A DNA stretch of 64,000 nt from Ascidiaceihabitans donghaensis (GCF_900302465.1 NZ_OMOR01000001.1:434001-498000), one strand, 5' to 3'. Counted from the stretch's first letter, positions 10,271-19,864 are shown. A program made the numbers and translations. Notes: generated by a model not told the origin, from the letters alone.

Positions 10271-10765
10271 TCAGATGGTTGCTGGCTTCATACGGCCTGG
10301 CAAATCCAATAGTGCCCCTTTGGCTTCCATGATGTAGGCCGCAACGAAAGCGTAAAGTACATGCCCCCAAAGCGCGACCCAAGTGATGCCGGTGAAGCCA
10401 AGGAAAGGCTTGTTGCCCGCCACCAAATGAGCGACCACATAAAGGGCCAGAACCCATAGGGCGACACCGTAAACGGCGGCTGTCACGGACCAATGCAAAC
10501 GGGGTAAGACGGCGCGTTGAACGGGGCGTGCGATTGCAAAGTACCCTACGGCGTAAAACACAAGACCTGTCATGACGTGCAGCAGATGTGCGGCACCGGA
10601 TGGGTTGGCGCCGAAGACAGTCTTTAAGGTCGCGCCAGCAAGGCCCACGGGCGCAAGTTTTGAGTAGCCCAACAACGGGCTGATGGCCTGTCCGAACGTG
10701 TCAAATGCAAGGGTGGCAAAAGCGCCTGCAGTCAATACGGTGGTGATGGTGCGAAGCTGTGTCAT
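10271..10765 (-). CDS. Hypothetical four-helix membrane protein
   Basis: A 164-residue integral membrane protein of unknown function. The start MTQLRTITTVL at 10765 is chosen because AAAGGA precedes it and the first hydrophobic segment starts there. Hydrophobic stretches lie near 8-28, 58-85, 88-112 and 125-150. Histidines occur in or near the helices (LLHVMTG, LHWSV, VVAHLVAG, WGHVLYAF), which might bind a metal or heme, but no family motif confirms it. It stands alone with its own upstream region and a downstream hairpin. Confidence 0.65.
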   Translation of the reverse strand: MTQLRTITTVLTAGAFATLAFDTFGQAISPLLGYSKLAPVGLAGATLKTVFGANPSGAAHLLHVMTGLVFYAVGYFAIARPVQRAVLPRLHWSVTAAVYGVALWVLALYVVAHLVAGNKPFLGFTGITWVALWGHVLYAFVAAYIMEAKGALLDLPGRMKPATI

Positions 10766-10908
10766 GTGTCTGTCCTTTTTGAAGTTCGTGTCTATTGTAT
10801 TTTTTTTAGAACAATTGGTTCCAAATGCAGTAAGAAACAACTTCGATCACGCTTCCCTGATGAGTTCGATAAAATTTGATGTAGTTTTTGACACAAACAT
10901 GGCGCAGC

Positions 10909-10926
10909 GCTCACAGAGCTGTGAGC
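10909..10926. promoter_or_regulatory. 18-bp inverted repeat in the intergenic region
   Basis: GCTCACA and TGTGAGC flank a 4-base centre. It lies in the 213 bases between the membrane-protein gene start and the truB stop, so it could be an operator for the membrane-protein gene or a hairpin at the 3' end of truB mRNA. There is no T-run. Confidence 0.35.
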
Positions 10927-10978
10927 GGTGTTTCCATCTGTAACGTAAATGCGTGGGTTGTAACAAAAGGCCGTTGGT

Positions 10979-11884
10979 TCAGGTGTTGAACACGCGGCTT
11001 GGATGTAATTCACCAGACTTGAAACGCCCGACGGCCACGGCTTTTCCATCCAACGAAGCCCAGCATTCGTCGCCATATTCGACGTCTGAAGCAAAGACCA
11101 TGCCGGGGTTGCCGTTGCGCATCTTGGCAGCGCCTTCTTCTGTGGCGCGGACCTCGGGTAGCTCTTGCAGCCCTTCTTCCAAGGGGCGCAGAAACGCATC
11201 AAGGTCAGGTGTTTTTGCCAAAGCGTCTACCTGTTCAAGGGTGACGCCATCACTGGCATCGAAGGGCCCTGACCAGATACGGCGCAATTCGCGGACGTGA
11301 CCGTGACATCCAAGTGCTTTGCCCAAATCCCGCGCGATAGAGCGCACATAGCCCCCCTTGCCACATGTCATTTCCAACGTGACGTGATCTGCATCGGGAC
11401 GGTCGGTCATGACCAATTCTTCGACCCATAAGGGGCGTGCCGCGATTTCGACGTCTTCACCGTCACGCGCCAATTTGTAGGCCCGTTGGCCATCAATCTT
11501 CACAGCAGAGAATTTGGGCGGTACTTGCATGATGTCACCCACGAATGCGCCTAGCGCGTCCTTGATCGTGGCGTCTTCGGGGCGGAGCTCACTTGACGCG
11601 ATCACTTCGCCTTCGGCGTCGTCTGTGTTGGTGGCTTGACCCAAACGCACCGTGAATGTGTAGGCTTTCAAGGCGTCGGTGATGAACGGAACGGTCTTGG
11701 TGGCTTCACCAAGGGCGACGGCCAGAACACCGGTTGCGTCCGGATCTAAAGTGCCTGCGTGGCCTGCTTTCTTGGCATCCATCGCCCAACGCACTTTATT
11801 GACCACAGCGGTGGATGTCAGACCCGCAGGTTTGTCGACCACAAGCCAACCGGAAATATCGCGACCTTTGCGTTTACGTGCCAT
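10979..11884 (-). CDS. truB: tRNA pseudouridine(55) synthase
   Basis: A 301-residue enzyme that isomerises U55 in the T-arm of tRNA to pseudouridine. Motif [14 protein letters not shown] is at 12-24, and the catalytic motif [12 protein letters not shown] is at 41-52 with Asp47 the nucleophile. LARDGEDVE and [13 protein letters not shown] follow, and the C-terminal PUA-like region ends in [14 protein letters not shown]. Length fits the family. It follows a DUF2233 gene and rbfA on the same strand, the common rbfA-truB neighbourhood of translation genes. Confidence 0.97.
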   Translation of the reverse strand: MARKRKGRDISGWLVVDKPAGLTSTAVVNKVRWAMDAKKAGHAGTLDPDATGVLAVALGEATKTVPFITDALKAYTFTVRLGQATNTDDAEGEVIASSELRPEDATIKDALGAFVGDIMQVPPKFSAVKIDGQRAYKLARDGEDVEIAARPLWVEELVMTDRPDADHVTLEMTCGKGGYVRSIARDLGKALGCHGHVRELRRIWSGPFDASDGVTLEQVDALAKTPDLDAFLRPLEEGLQELPEVRATEEGAAKMRNGNPGMVFASDVEYGDECWASLDGKAVAVGRFKSGELHPSRVFNT

Positions 11885-11941
11885 GGGATTGCCTTTGTGG
11901 AGGTTTCAGAGCGTGCGGCCTAACTTGCACCGCACATGCTG

Positions 11942-12688
11942 TCAATTCGCAGGAGCGCCCGTATCAATGACGGTGCCGATGATTGGACCAAGTCGGCGGC
12001 CAAAGTCATTGCGGTTCAGGTCCGGCGCATACAACCGGCTGACGTTGCCGTCAAAGAACAGAGCCTGTGGCAGTTTCAAATGGTCGCGGAAGAAAGATCC
12101 AAAAGTGTGAAAATTCACAAACCCTTTGGAAATGACAAAAACAGCGGTTTTGCCATTTGCAGATGTGCCCACACCATTGCGCAGATAGCGCGATGTGCCG
12201 TCTTTAAGAAAGCGGGGGTGCAGGGCGCCATCGATGACCAGCATGGGACCGGATTGCGTGGCGTGGGTGCAGTTTGGGGCCTCGTCCACAAATCGCAGCG
12301 TTTCTATCACATCGGCGCGGCCTTCGCGGATGCATAAGACGCCGTTCGGCAAGAGGCCAAAGTTGCCGGGACCTGCATTGGGAATAACGCGCATCAGTTC
12401 TTTGCCGTCCTCGACGTAGTGACCGACAGGTGCACGGTCGTCATGATACATTCCCGCGTTCATGGCAAAGCCAAGCGTTTTGCCGTCAGCTTTAAGGGCG
12501 CGGTTGATCGTATCGAATTGGCCGTACGGCACACCTTCTGCATCATACAGGAACAGTTGTAGCTTTTCGGATGCCATATCGACATGACACACGGAATATC
12601 CGGCGCCCTCATAGGTCACGTCTTTGCAAGAAGCGGCCTGAACCACCCCGGCACTGAGCAACCACATCAGGGCGAAGCGGAAGATCAT
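11942..12688 (-). CDS. Secreted phosphodiester glycosidase family protein (DUF2233)
   Basis: A 248-residue exported protein of the NAGPA/DUF2233 fold. A signal peptide covers about 1-19 (ends VVQA-ASC). The family core is visible: [10 protein letters not shown] near 73-82, [14 protein letters not shown] near 110, [12 protein letters not shown] near 144, and [12 protein letters not shown] near 210. Related enzymes remove N-acetylglucosamine from phosphodiesters in glycans, but the bacterial substrate is unknown. Its start overlaps the rbfA stop by 4 bases and truB follows, so it is embedded in a translation operon, which is an odd place for a secreted glycan enzyme. Confidence 0.85.
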   Translation of the reverse strand: MIFRFALMWLLSAGVVQAASCKDVTYEGAGYSVCHVDMASEKLQLFLYDAEGVPYGQFDTINRALKADGKTLGFAMNAGMYHDDRAPVGHYVEDGKELMRVIPNAGPGNFGLLPNGVLCIREGRADVIETLRFVDEAPNCTHATQSGPMLVIDGALHPRFLKDGTSRYLRNGVGTSANGKTAVFVISKGFVNFHTFGSFFRDHLKLPQALFFDGNVSRLYAPDLNRNDFGRRLGPIIGTVIDTGAPAN

Positions 12689-13080
12689 TCTTGGGTGTCC
12701 CGGCGCACGTCCGCCTGATCGAGCATACGGCGGGTTTCGTCCATGCGATCAAACGTGGTGTCCAACTGGAACCTCAGGTCAGGGGTGAATTTCAACGCCA
12801 ACCTCTTGCCCATGAAACGGCGCAATTCGCCTTTGTTACGGGCCAGCAGCTTCAGGCAGTCTTCCTTTCCTTCCCCCCCCAACGGCAACACGTAGGCTGT
12901 CGCGATCTTGAGGTCGGAAGATACGCGCACCTCACCCACCGTGATCGACATGCGGTTCAGGTCACTGTCATGCACATCGCCCCGCGACAGCACATCGGAA
13001 AGAGCGCGGCGGATGGTTTCACCGACACGCAATTGTCTTTGTGACGGGCCAGAGCCGTCATGAAATTTGTTCTTTGCCAT
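12685..13080 (-). CDS. rbfA: 30S ribosome-binding factor A
   Basis: A 131-residue KH-fold protein that helps 16S rRNA 5'-end maturation and 30S assembly, needed for growth in the cold. The start [20 protein letters not shown] is chosen over longer options because homologues begin there. The motif [18 protein letters not shown] and the closing [19 protein letters not shown] are typical. It is the first gene of the rbfA-DUF2233-truB set and is divergent from dapB, with 91 bases between the two starts. Confidence 0.96.
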   Translation of the reverse strand: MAKNKFHDGSGPSQRQLRVGETIRRALSDVLSRGDVHDSDLNRMSITVGEVRVSSDLKIATAYVLPLGGEGKEDCLKLLARNKGELRRFMGKRLALKFTPDLRFQLDTTFDRMDETRRMLDQADVRRDTQE

Positions 13081-13171
13081 AAATGTGCATGTAAGGCCCC
13101 GCGCAGGCTTTGCCAAGCGCAGCCTTGCGGGGTAACAGATGAAGGCAGATTTGCGCGGAAGGAAGCATGAC

Positions 13172-13984
13172 ATGAGCAACGGACCAGGAATTGTAATCAC
13201 AGGGGCCTCCGGGCGCATGGGGCAAATGCTTATCAAAACGGTACTGGACAGTGATCGTGCGCATCTTGCAGGGGCGATCGAGCGTCAAGGCCATGACTGG
13301 GTCGGGCGCGATGTGGGCGAGGCGATGGGCGGCACAGCCAACGGGGTAATCGTCACTGACGATGCCCTTGAAGCGATCTCAAAAGCGCAAGTGGTGATTG
13401 ATTTCACCGCCCCTGCTGCGACATTGGCCTTTGCGGCCCTGTGCGCCCAAGCCCGCGCTGTGCATGTGATCGGAACAACAGGCATGACGGACGATGACAT
13501 CGCCAATCTGGAACCTGCGTCGCGTCATGCGGTGATTGTGCGTGCCGGAAACATGAGCCTTGGGGTCAATCTTTTGACGCAGCTTACAAAAAAGGTGGCT
13601 GCGGCGCTGGATGAAGACTTTGATATTGAAGTGATCGAAGCGCACCATCACCATAAAGTCGATGCGCCATCAGGTACGGCTTTGATGTTGGGGGAAGCCG
13701 CCGCCGAAGGGCGCGGCGTTGCGTTGAAAGATGTCAGCGACAGCGGGCGAGACGGGATCACAGGTGCACGTAGGCGCGGCGACATCGGATTTTCGGCCAT
13801 CCGTGGCGGCGATATTGTCGGTGAACATGACGTTTTGTTTGCGGCCCCCGGCGAACGTATCGTTTTGCGCCATATGGCGACGGATCGGGGTATCTTTGCC
13901 CGCGGCGCATTGAAGGCGGCCCTTTGGGGGCTGGATCAATCTCCGGGTCATTATGACATGTTGGATGTGCTTGGATTAAGCTAA
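13172..13984 (+). CDS. dapB: 4-hydroxy-tetrahydrodipicolinate reductase
   Basis: A 270-residue enzyme of the diaminopimelate/lysine pathway that reduces hydroxytetrahydrodipicolinate with NAD(P)H. The nucleotide-binding motif GASGRMGQ is at about 8-15, and the substrate motif [14 protein letters not shown] is at about 155-168 with the catalytic His-His-Lys. The ATG at 13172 is preferred over 13139 because GGAAGGA lies about 8 bases upstream. Its presence shows the cell makes lysine by the DAP route, which bears on the saccharopine dehydrogenase nearby. Confidence 0.97.
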   Translation: MSNGPGIVITGASGRMGQMLIKTVLDSDRAHLAGAIERQGHDWVGRDVGEAMGGTANGVIVTDDALEAISKAQVVIDFTAPAATLAFAALCAQARAVHVIGTTGMTDDDIANLEPASRHAVIVRAGNMSLGVNLLTQLTKKVAAALDEDFDIEVIEAHHHHKVDAPSGTALMLGEAAAEGRGVALKDVSDSGRDGITGARRRGDIGFSAIRGGDIVGEHDVLFAAPGERIVLRHMATDRGIFARGALKAALWGLDQSPGHYDMLDVLGLS

Positions 13985-14110
13985 TTTGGCTAAAAACCGC
14001 CCAAAACAGGTGCTGACGTTGAGGGTGCGGTCACACTTTTGCTCTAGATTTTGATCCATACCGCAGTGTGCTGCGTAGTCATTGATAGATCTATTGGAAG
14101 GGTGTGTCCT

Positions 14111-14467
14111 GTGCAAAAATTATTCGCTACGATTGCTGTCGCTGCCTGTGCATCTGCCCACACCGCTGCCGCAGATGTCGCTAAGGTGCAAGACGAGCGC
14201 CAATTCGTCGATCTGGTTGCCGGCAAGACGCTAACGCGTCCTTTCGTGAAACTGGAAGTATCCAAGGATGGCACTATTTCAGGGCGGGGTGCGCGTTGGG
14301 ACGTAACGGGAAAATGGGCATGGCGAGACGGTTATTTCTGCCGTGACTTGTTCTGGGGTGGGGACCCGCTGGGGTACAATTGTCAGGAAGTCACTGTACG
14401 CGAAGGCCTTGTTAAGTTCACGTCGGATAAGGGCAATGGCGATTCCGCAGAATTCCGTATGAAGTAA
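14111..14467 (+). CDS. Small secreted protein of unknown function
   Basis: A protein of 118 residues from the GTG at 14111, which begins a good signal peptide (KLFATIAVAACASAHTAAA). A longer frame opens at 14051 but would spoil the signal. The mature part has three cysteines (YFCRDLFW, YNCQEV) and a beta-rich pattern with GKTLTRPFVKLEVSKDGTISG, suggesting a small periplasmic beta-barrel or lipocalin-like fold. It follows dapB by 126 bases on the same strand and ends in a GC-rich hairpin. I do not recognise a function. Confidence 0.68.
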   Translation: MQKLFATIAVAACASAHTAAADVAKVQDERQFVDLVAGKTLTRPFVKLEVSKDGTISGRGARWDVTGKWAWRDGYFCRDLFWGGDPLGYNCQEVTVREGLVKFTSDKGNGDSAEFRMK

Positions 14468-14481
14468 CCTGATTCAGCGGT

Positions 14482-14502
14482 GCGTCCCCTGCTCGGGGAC
14501 GC
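14482..14502 (+). terminator. GC-rich hairpin after the small secreted protein gene
   Basis: GCGTCCCC and GGGGACGC form an 8-bp stem with a TGCTC loop, 14 bases past the stop. The downstream tract GTTCTATT is only mildly T-rich, so it is a weak intrinsic terminator. Confidence 0.55.
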
Positions 14503-14553
14503 GTTCTATTCTGATTTGGCGTAAAGCCGAGCCGTTCTAGGCTGGCATAAACG

Positions 14554-15609
14554 TCAAATCCGTGACGAATGTGTTCGAAAGGTTTCAGCGGCACGCCCCC
14601 ACACACCTTCGTCAAGCTGGCCAAGCCCTGCAAGGGAAGGCAGCAGTTGATCTGCGAAATCCTCTGAGCTTTCAACAGGCAGCATCGACGGAAGATTGTC
14701 GATTGCGGTGACATCCAGAACCGGCGCCTTATGCACCCGAAGCGCCGGAGCATCCCAAGTGGTCGCCTTGTCGTATACTTTGATGGGGGAAAAATCGCTG
14801 TCCGGATCACAAGCAATGTCGCTGACAACGCAAAGTTGGCGGGGAGCGGATAAGGCTGATTCAGGTACGAAAACCGGAGTGCCCGGCCGTGCCAATACAC
14901 AATTGAAGAAGATATCGTGGGTTAAGACTTCGGGGAAGGGTCCGCCGCTCGCGGTCTCTGCCATATCCCATTTCGTGGTCGCAACCCCCATGGCCGTGCA
15001 CAGGTCTGCAGCCCCGGCGCCCACGCGCCCCAACGCGCCGATGATCAATGCGACGGGACGTTGTGTGCCAAGTGCCACCAATTCTGACTGTAAGTCCAGC
15101 AACAGTCGTGTGGATCCATCGTAACTGCTGACCGCCCCTGCCACTTGGCCCCGTTGTTGTGCGGCCCAGCACTTTAGCGCCACCGCGGCGCCCGCGTATC
15201 CCGCCCAATAGCCGAAAGCCGCAACGCGTCTGTTGTCTGCGTCTACCAGATATTCCAGATCATAGAGTGTGCCACCGCCGTCTTTGAAACGCTGTAGCAG
15301 CCGGATTCCGGATGGCTGGCCCTTATAGGCATGACCGAACATAATATGGCGATGATGCAGGGGTGTTCCATCGTCGGGCAGTTCCTTCAGACCAAAGATA
15401 ATCGCATCCTTGGGGGCATCCGGCCAACTGTTTTCTTCGGCCACGTTGCAGCCTGCATCAATGTAACCTTGCAGGGGAATGCACCGGTTTGCGCTGTGCT
15501 CAACTGTGATTTTGATGCCCGATGCGATCAATTTGGCGGCGCCTTCGGGGGTCAGGCCGACGCGGGTTTCAAAGTCGCGTTGTTCGTTGCGCACCCAAAC
15601 ATGTGTCAT
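14554..15609 (-). CDS. Saccharopine dehydrogenase (NAD+, L-lysine-forming type)
   Basis: A 351-residue protein matching the fungal Lys1-type saccharopine dehydrogenase fold, which interconverts saccharopine with lysine and 2-oxoglutarate. The N-terminal alanine-dehydrogenase-like half begins WVRNEQRDFETRVGLTPEGA. Further on are FGHAYKGQ, LYDLEYLVD and the Rossmann segment ALIIGALGRVGAGA near 187-200. C-terminal KVYDKATTWD is also typical. The start overlaps the GST stop by 4 bases, so it is third in a phosphatase-GST-dehydrogenase operon. As dapB is present, a catabolic or reverse role is more likely than lysine synthesis; that is inference. Confidence 0.87.
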   Translation of the reverse strand: MTHVWVRNEQRDFETRVGLTPEGAAKLIASGIKITVEHSANRCIPLQGYIDAGCNVAEENSWPDAPKDAIIFGLKELPDDGTPLHHRHIMFGHAYKGQPSGIRLLQRFKDGGGTLYDLEYLVDADNRRVAAFGYWAGYAGAAVALKCWAAQQRGQVAGAVSSYDGSTRLLLDLQSELVALGTQRPVALIIGALGRVGAGAADLCTAMGVATTKWDMAETASGGPFPEVLTHDIFFNCVLARPGTPVFVPESALSAPRQLCVVSDIACDPDSDFSPIKVYDKATTWDAPALRVHKAPVLDVTAIDNLPSMLPVESSEDFADQLLPSLAGLGQLDEGVWGRAAETFRTHSSRI

Positions 15610-16223
15610 GCAATGACTCCTGCTGCGCGCACGGACTGGATACTGTCGCGGCGTTCCATCATCGACAGGAATGCTGTGAGTCTTGGGAAATCAGCCATAT
15701 TTACGCCGTCTCCTTCCAGCCATCGGGACACTGTATAAAGGTAAAAGTCAGCGATCGAGATATGCGCACCCAAAACAAACGGCCCGGTCAGACATTCGGT
15801 TTCAAGATACTGCGCTGTTGCTGTCATCGTTTCTGGAACTTTCGCCTTCATGTCTGCAAAGCTGGCTTCGGTGTCGGCCCAGCGATGACCGCGCATTTTA
15901 TGGGCGTGGTTGATGTGTGCCGTAGAGGCCAGATAATACATAACGGATCGCATTTTTGCCGCGTCCATCGGATCGCTTGGCACCAGGTTGGCCTTTGGAT
16001 TCAGTGCGGCGATATAGTCCAGCAAAGCCCCTGTTTCGGTTAACACAGTATCGCCAACAACCAACGCCGGGACACGCCCCTTGGAGTTGACCCCGAGATA
16101 TGCGGGGCTGCTTTGTGCACCATTGGCAAAATCCACCGGAACCAGGTCGTAGCTTTGCCCTGCTTCTTCAAGTGTCACTGCCACAGCGACTGCGATTGTA
16201 TTTGGTGCGAAATATAACTTCAT
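15606..16223 (-). CDS. Glutathione S-transferase family protein
   Basis: A 205-residue GST-like protein. The thioredoxin-fold N-terminus reads MKLYFAPNTIAVAVAVTLEEAG, with GRVPALVVGD and LTETGALLDYIA giving the glutathione-binding cis-Pro and Glu-Thr. The C-terminal helical domain includes HISIADFYLYTVSRWLEG. The ATG at 16223 is preferred to 16232 because AAGGA then lies 8 bases upstream. The usual N-terminal Ser/Cys/Tyr catalytic residue position holds Asn/Thr, so activity is uncertain. It sits 12 bases after the phosphatase gene and overlaps the saccharopine dehydrogenase gene. Confidence 0.87.
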   Translation of the reverse strand: MKLYFAPNTIAVAVAVTLEEAGQSYDLVPVDFANGAQSSPAYLGVNSKGRVPALVVGDTVLTETGALLDYIAALNPKANLVPSDPMDAAKMRSVMYYLASTAHINHAHKMRGHRWADTEASFADMKAKVPETMTATAQYLETECLTGPFVLGAHISIADFYLYTVSRWLEGDGVNMADFPRLTAFLSMMERRDSIQSVRAAGVIA

Positions 16224-16235
16224 CGGATGCATCCT

Positions 16236-16889
16236 TCAGACGTGTGTTTGGGCGTGGTGCCGCGTTGGATCTTCAAGGTGAGGCACGGCGTTGAACATCA
16301 CAGGGGACCACGTACCACCCACCGGATACAACCGGTGTATAGAAGTGTTCATAATCGCCAAAGCCACATTTGCCATGGACGATATGTCCAGTTTCAGATG
16401 CTGGCGCATCACCATTGAAATCAGCCCGCCAGATGTGACCACCAATGCAGGGCCATCGCCCTGAGCAATGTCATTGATTGCGCCGTTTACGCGGGTTTCA
16501 AACGCCTCAAAAGTTTCGGGCGCACCGTTTAGAATACCGTCCTTCCACGCCGCAAAAACCTTGGGCAGGTGGTGCGCGAAATCTGGCTGTGCGGCTGGCA
16601 TGGGAACGCCGTGTTCTTTTTCCAAGGCTTGCGCCAAAGTGAAATATTCCAGTTCATTCAGCCGCTTGTCGCGTATCGGCTCTAACCCTGTATCCATGTT
16701 GTTTGCGGTTTCTATGTGCCGTTGAAGTGTCCCTGTGAAAAGCCGCATATGATGGCTTTTGGTCTGTTTTAGATGTTGCCCAAGCCATTTGGATTGCTGT
16801 GCACCCAATGTGCTGAGTTGGTCGTAGCTGGCTTCATCCTTCGCTTCCGAATTGGCTTGTCCGTGGCGGATCAAAGTTATGTGCGACAT
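16236..16889 (-). CDS. Histidine phosphatase family protein
   Basis: A 217-residue member of the phosphoglycerate-mutase-like phosphatases. The phosphohistidine motif LIRHGQAN is at 6-13, with conserved arginine and glutamate later (GTLQRHIETA near 54, LNELEYF near 78) and the second active-site region VVTSGGLIS near 150 where a His is more usual in the family. The change of that His to Ser deserves care; the protein may be weakly active. It leads a three-gene operon with the GST and saccharopine dehydrogenase genes. The substrate cannot be inferred. Confidence 0.85.
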   Translation of the reverse strand: MSHITLIRHGQANSEAKDEASYDQLSTLGAQQSKWLGQHLKQTKSHHMRLFTGTLQRHIETANNMDTGLEPIRDKRLNELEYFTLAQALEKEHGVPMPAAQPDFAHHLPKVFAAWKDGILNGAPETFEAFETRVNGAINDIAQGDGPALVVTSGGLISMVMRQHLKLDISSMANVALAIMNTSIHRLYPVGGTWSPVMFNAVPHLEDPTRHHAQTHV

Positions 16890-16944
16890 TGGGGCTCCTG
16901 TTTTTTCCTTGATAGGCCAGTGTTGCCGCGTGCGGAAGGTGCTG

Positions 16945-16980
16945 GACCCTCCGGGGAAGGTTTATTTTGCGAGATGAAGC
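16945..16980 (+). repeat. Dispersed intergenic repeat B, copy 1
   Basis: A CCTCCGGGG-rich hairpin half followed by GGTTTATTTTGCGAGATGAAG. The same tail recurs upstream of the livG-like and livM-like genes in this window. It ends about 120 bases before the formate dehydrogenase start. Confidence 0.65.
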
Positions 16981-17101
16981 AGGGAGGAATGTGCCATATC
17001 GGAAACAGGCGTGGCGCAAATTCGGCCCTCTGTGTCGGGATTGGGAGTCCTTACGCTTTGCGAAATTTGCTATGAGGACGCGACGGCATAAGGAGCGCGG
17101 C

Positions 17102-19864
17102 ATGTCTGGCACGGTAAAATTCACTCTGGATGGTGTGGAAGTTGAAGCGGACGCAGGTCTAAGCATCTGGGAAGTGGCTAATGGCCGTGGCTTGGTGATC
17201 CCGCATTTGTGTCACAAGCCGGCGCCGGGGTATCGCCCCGATGGCAATTGCCGCGCGTGCATGGTCGAGATCGAGGGCGAACGCACTTTGGCCGCATCCT
17301 GCATCCGTGAACCATCCGAAGGCATGGTTGTGACGACCAATTCTGCGCGTGCCGAAAGTGCCCGCAAGATGGTTGTCGAGATGTTGGTTTCTGATCTTCC
17401 CGACCGCGATGTGGCCCATGACAAATCCGCGCACATGTGGGACATGGCGGACTTGAATGGCGTGTCTGAGAGCCGCTTTCCTAAGCTTGAGGAAGGCCGC
17501 ATTCCCTTGTTGGATGATTCACACGTCGCGATGTCTGTGAACCTGGACGCTTGTATTTCTTGTGGCTTGTGTGTCCGTGCGTGCCGCGAGGTTCAGGTCA
17601 ACGATGTGATCGGCATGTCGGGCCGTGGTCACGACAGCTATCCCACATTTGATATGGCGGACCCGATGGGTGCATCGACTTGTGTGGCTTGTGGCGAATG
17701 TGTGCAGGCCTGCCCAACGGGTGCCTTGATGCCCGCCGCCGTGACGGAAGGCGCAGGGGTTGGCGACAGCAAGGATTTTGATTCCGAGACCGAAAGCGTT
17801 TGTGCGTTTTGTGGTGTTGGGTGCCAGATTTCGATCAAGGTCAAAGATGGCAAGGTGAAATACGTTGAGGGCATCAATGGCCCTGCGAACGAAGGTCGTC
17901 TGTGTGTGAAAGGCCGCTTTGGCTATGACTACATCCACCACAACCACCGCCTGACCAAGCCTTTGATCCGCCGCGATGATGCGCCTGCGAAGGGGCTGAA
18001 CGTGGATCCCGGCAACTGGCAGACGCATTTCCGTGAAGCAACTTGGGACGAGGCGCTGGATGCCGCCGCCAATGGGCTGAAGGGCCGCGGTCGTGAAGTA
18101 GCGGGCTTTGGGTCCGCCAAGTGCACCAATGAAGAAGCGTATCTGTTTCAGAAATTCATCCGCGAGGGTTTCAAGCACAACAACGTCGATCACTGTACGC
18201 GGCTTTGTCATGCGTCTTCCGTTTCCGCCTTGATCGAGAACGTAGGCTCTGGCGCCGTGACTGCGACCTTCAACGAGATTGAAAACGCGGACGTTGCCAT
18301 CGTTATTGGCGCGAACCCGATTGAAAACCATCCCGTTGCGGCGACCTATTTCAAGCAGTTCACCAAACGCGGTGGCAAATTGATCGTGATGGACCCGCGT
18401 GGTCAGGCGCTGAAGCGTTTTGCGACGCATATGCTGCAGTTCCGTCCGGGCGCGGATGTGTCCATGTTGAACGCAATCATGCATGTGATCGTCGAAGAGG
18501 GTCTGTACGACCAGCAGTACATCGACGCCTACACCGAAAACTGGGATGCTGAAAAAGAGCATCTGAAGAACTTCACACCCGAAAAGATGTCCGAGATTTG
18601 CGGCATTGATGCAGAAACCTTGCGCGCTGTGGCCCGTGATTTTGCCGGTGCCAAAGCGGGTATGATTTTCTGGGGTATGGGGGTCAGCCAGCACATTCAC
18701 GGCACGGACAATTCGCGTTGTTTGATTTCCCTGGCTCTGATGACGGGCCAAGTGGGCCGTCCGGGGTCTGGATTGCACCCATTGCGCGGTCAGAACAACG
18801 TGCAAGGTGCGTCTGATGCGGGCCTCGTGCCAATGTTCTTGCCGGATTATCAGTCGGTCATGGATGATGGTGTGCGATCTGCCTTTACCGAAGTTTGGGG
18901 GTCGGACGACTTCTCAGCCGAGAAGGGCCTGACCGTCACCGAGATCATGGATGATGTTCATGCGGGCAACATCAAGGCGATGTATGTCTTGGGCGAAAAC
19001 CCGGCCATGTCGGACCCTGATGTGGAACATGCGCGGGACGCTTTGGCGAAGCTGGATCATCTGGTGGTGCAGGATATTTTCATCACCGAAACCGCCAACT
19101 ATGCGGATGTGATTTTGCCAGCCTCGGCGCTCTATGAAAAGTCGGGCACAGTATCCAACACCAACCGTCAGGTGCAACGCGTGCGCCCTGCGGTCACGCC
19201 CCCTGGCGACGCGCGTGAAGACTGGTGGATCGAAGTCGAACTGGCCAAGCGCTGCGGTTTGCCTTGGACCTACACAGACCCTTCTGAGGTGTTCGCTGAG
19301 ATGAAGGTGAACATGCGCAGCTTGGACAACATCACCTGGGACCGTTTGGCGACTGAGGCCGTGACCTACCCGTCATTGACCCCAACAGATCCGGGCCAAG
19401 CCGTTGTGTTTGGGGATGGCTTCCCGCGTCCTGAAGGGCGCGCACGGTTCACCCCTGCAAACGTGATTGCGCCGGATGATACGCCGGATGCGGATTATCC
19501 GATGATCCTCACCACAGGTCGTCAGCTTGAGCATTGGCACACGGGGTCCATGACCCGCCGTGCAAGCGTGCTGGATGGGTTAGAGCCTGAAGCAAACTGT
19601 TCCTTGCATCCTTCTACCTTGCGCAAGCTGGGTGTGGAGCCGGGTGGCCATGTGCGCCTGACGACCAAGCGCGGTTCTATCGAGATCATGGCGCGGATGG
19701 ACCGTGCGGTGGCCCCTGACATGGTGTTTTTGCCTTTCGCATTTGTAGAAGCGGCGGCGAATATCCTAACGAACCCTGCGATTGATCCCTACGGCAAAAT
19801 TCCCGAATTCAAATTCTCTGCTGTGAAGGTCGAGAAAGCGGAAGGTGCGATTGCGGCTGAGTGA
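17102..19864 (+). CDS. Formate dehydrogenase alpha subunit (Mo/W, cysteine form)
   Basis: A 920-residue FdsA/FdhF-like enzyme that oxidises formate to CO2. The ATG at 17102 follows AAGGAG. Domains in order: [2Fe-2S] ferredoxin (C37, C50, C53, C67), a NuoG-like region, two [4Fe-4S] clusters (C151-C161 and C194-C204 sets), then the molybdopterin domain with its own [4Fe-4S] (C234, C237, C241, C268). The active-site motif HCTRLCHASS places Cys369 and His370 where selenocysteine and His stand in E. coli FdhF. A C-terminal MopB-binding domain ends the chain. NAD-linked enzymes of this type need diaphorase subunits, which are absent here; the gene stands alone between a repeat and a terminator. Confidence 0.94.
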   Translation: MSGTVKFTLDGVEVEADAGLSIWEVANGRGLVIPHLCHKPAPGYRPDGNCRACMVEIEGERTLAASCIREPSEGMVVTTNSARAESARKMVVEMLVSDLPDRDVAHDKSAHMWDMADLNGVSESRFPKLEEGRIPLLDDSHVAMSVNLDACISCGLCVRACREVQVNDVIGMSGRGHDSYPTFDMADPMGASTCVACGECVQACPTGALMPAAVTEGAGVGDSKDFDSETESVCAFCGVGCQISIKVKDGKVKYVEGINGPANEGRLCVKGRFGYDYIHHNHRLTKPLIRRDDAPAKGLNVDPGNWQTHFREATWDEALDAAANGLKGRGREVAGFGSAKCTNEEAYLFQKFIREGFKHNNVDHCTRLCHASSVSALIENVGSGAVTATFNEIENADVAIVIGANPIENHPVAATYFKQFTKRGGKLIVMDPRGQALKRFATHMLQFRPGADVSMLNAIMHVIVEEGLYDQQYIDAYTENWDAEKEHLKNFTPEKMSEICGIDAETLRAVARDFAGAKAGMIFWGMGVSQHIHGTDNSRCLISLALMTGQVGRPGSGLHPLRGQNNVQGASDAGLVPMFLPDYQSVMDDGVRSAFTEVWGSDDFSAEKGLTVTEIMDDVHAGNIKAMYVLGENPAMSDPDVEHARDALAKLDHLVVQDIFITETANYADVILPASALYEKSGTVSNTNRQVQRVRPAVTPPGDAREDWWIEVELAKRCGLPWTYTDPSEVFAEMKVNMRSLDNITWDRLATEAVTYPSLTPTDPGQAVVFGDGFPRPEGRARFTPANVIAPDDTPDADYPMILTTGRQLEHWHTGSMTRRASVLDGLEPEANCSLHPSTLRKLGVEPGGHVRLTTKRGSIEIMARMDRAVAPDMVFLPFAFVEAAANILTNPAIDPYGKIPEFKFSAVKVEKAEGAIAAE

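Noticed and set aside
17519-18805. Long minus-strand open frame (428 codons) opposite the formate dehydrogenase gene
   Set aside because: It lies wholly within a gene with full family motifs on the plus strand; its translation has no domain and is Arg/His-rich, as expected for a shadow frame in GC-rich DNA.
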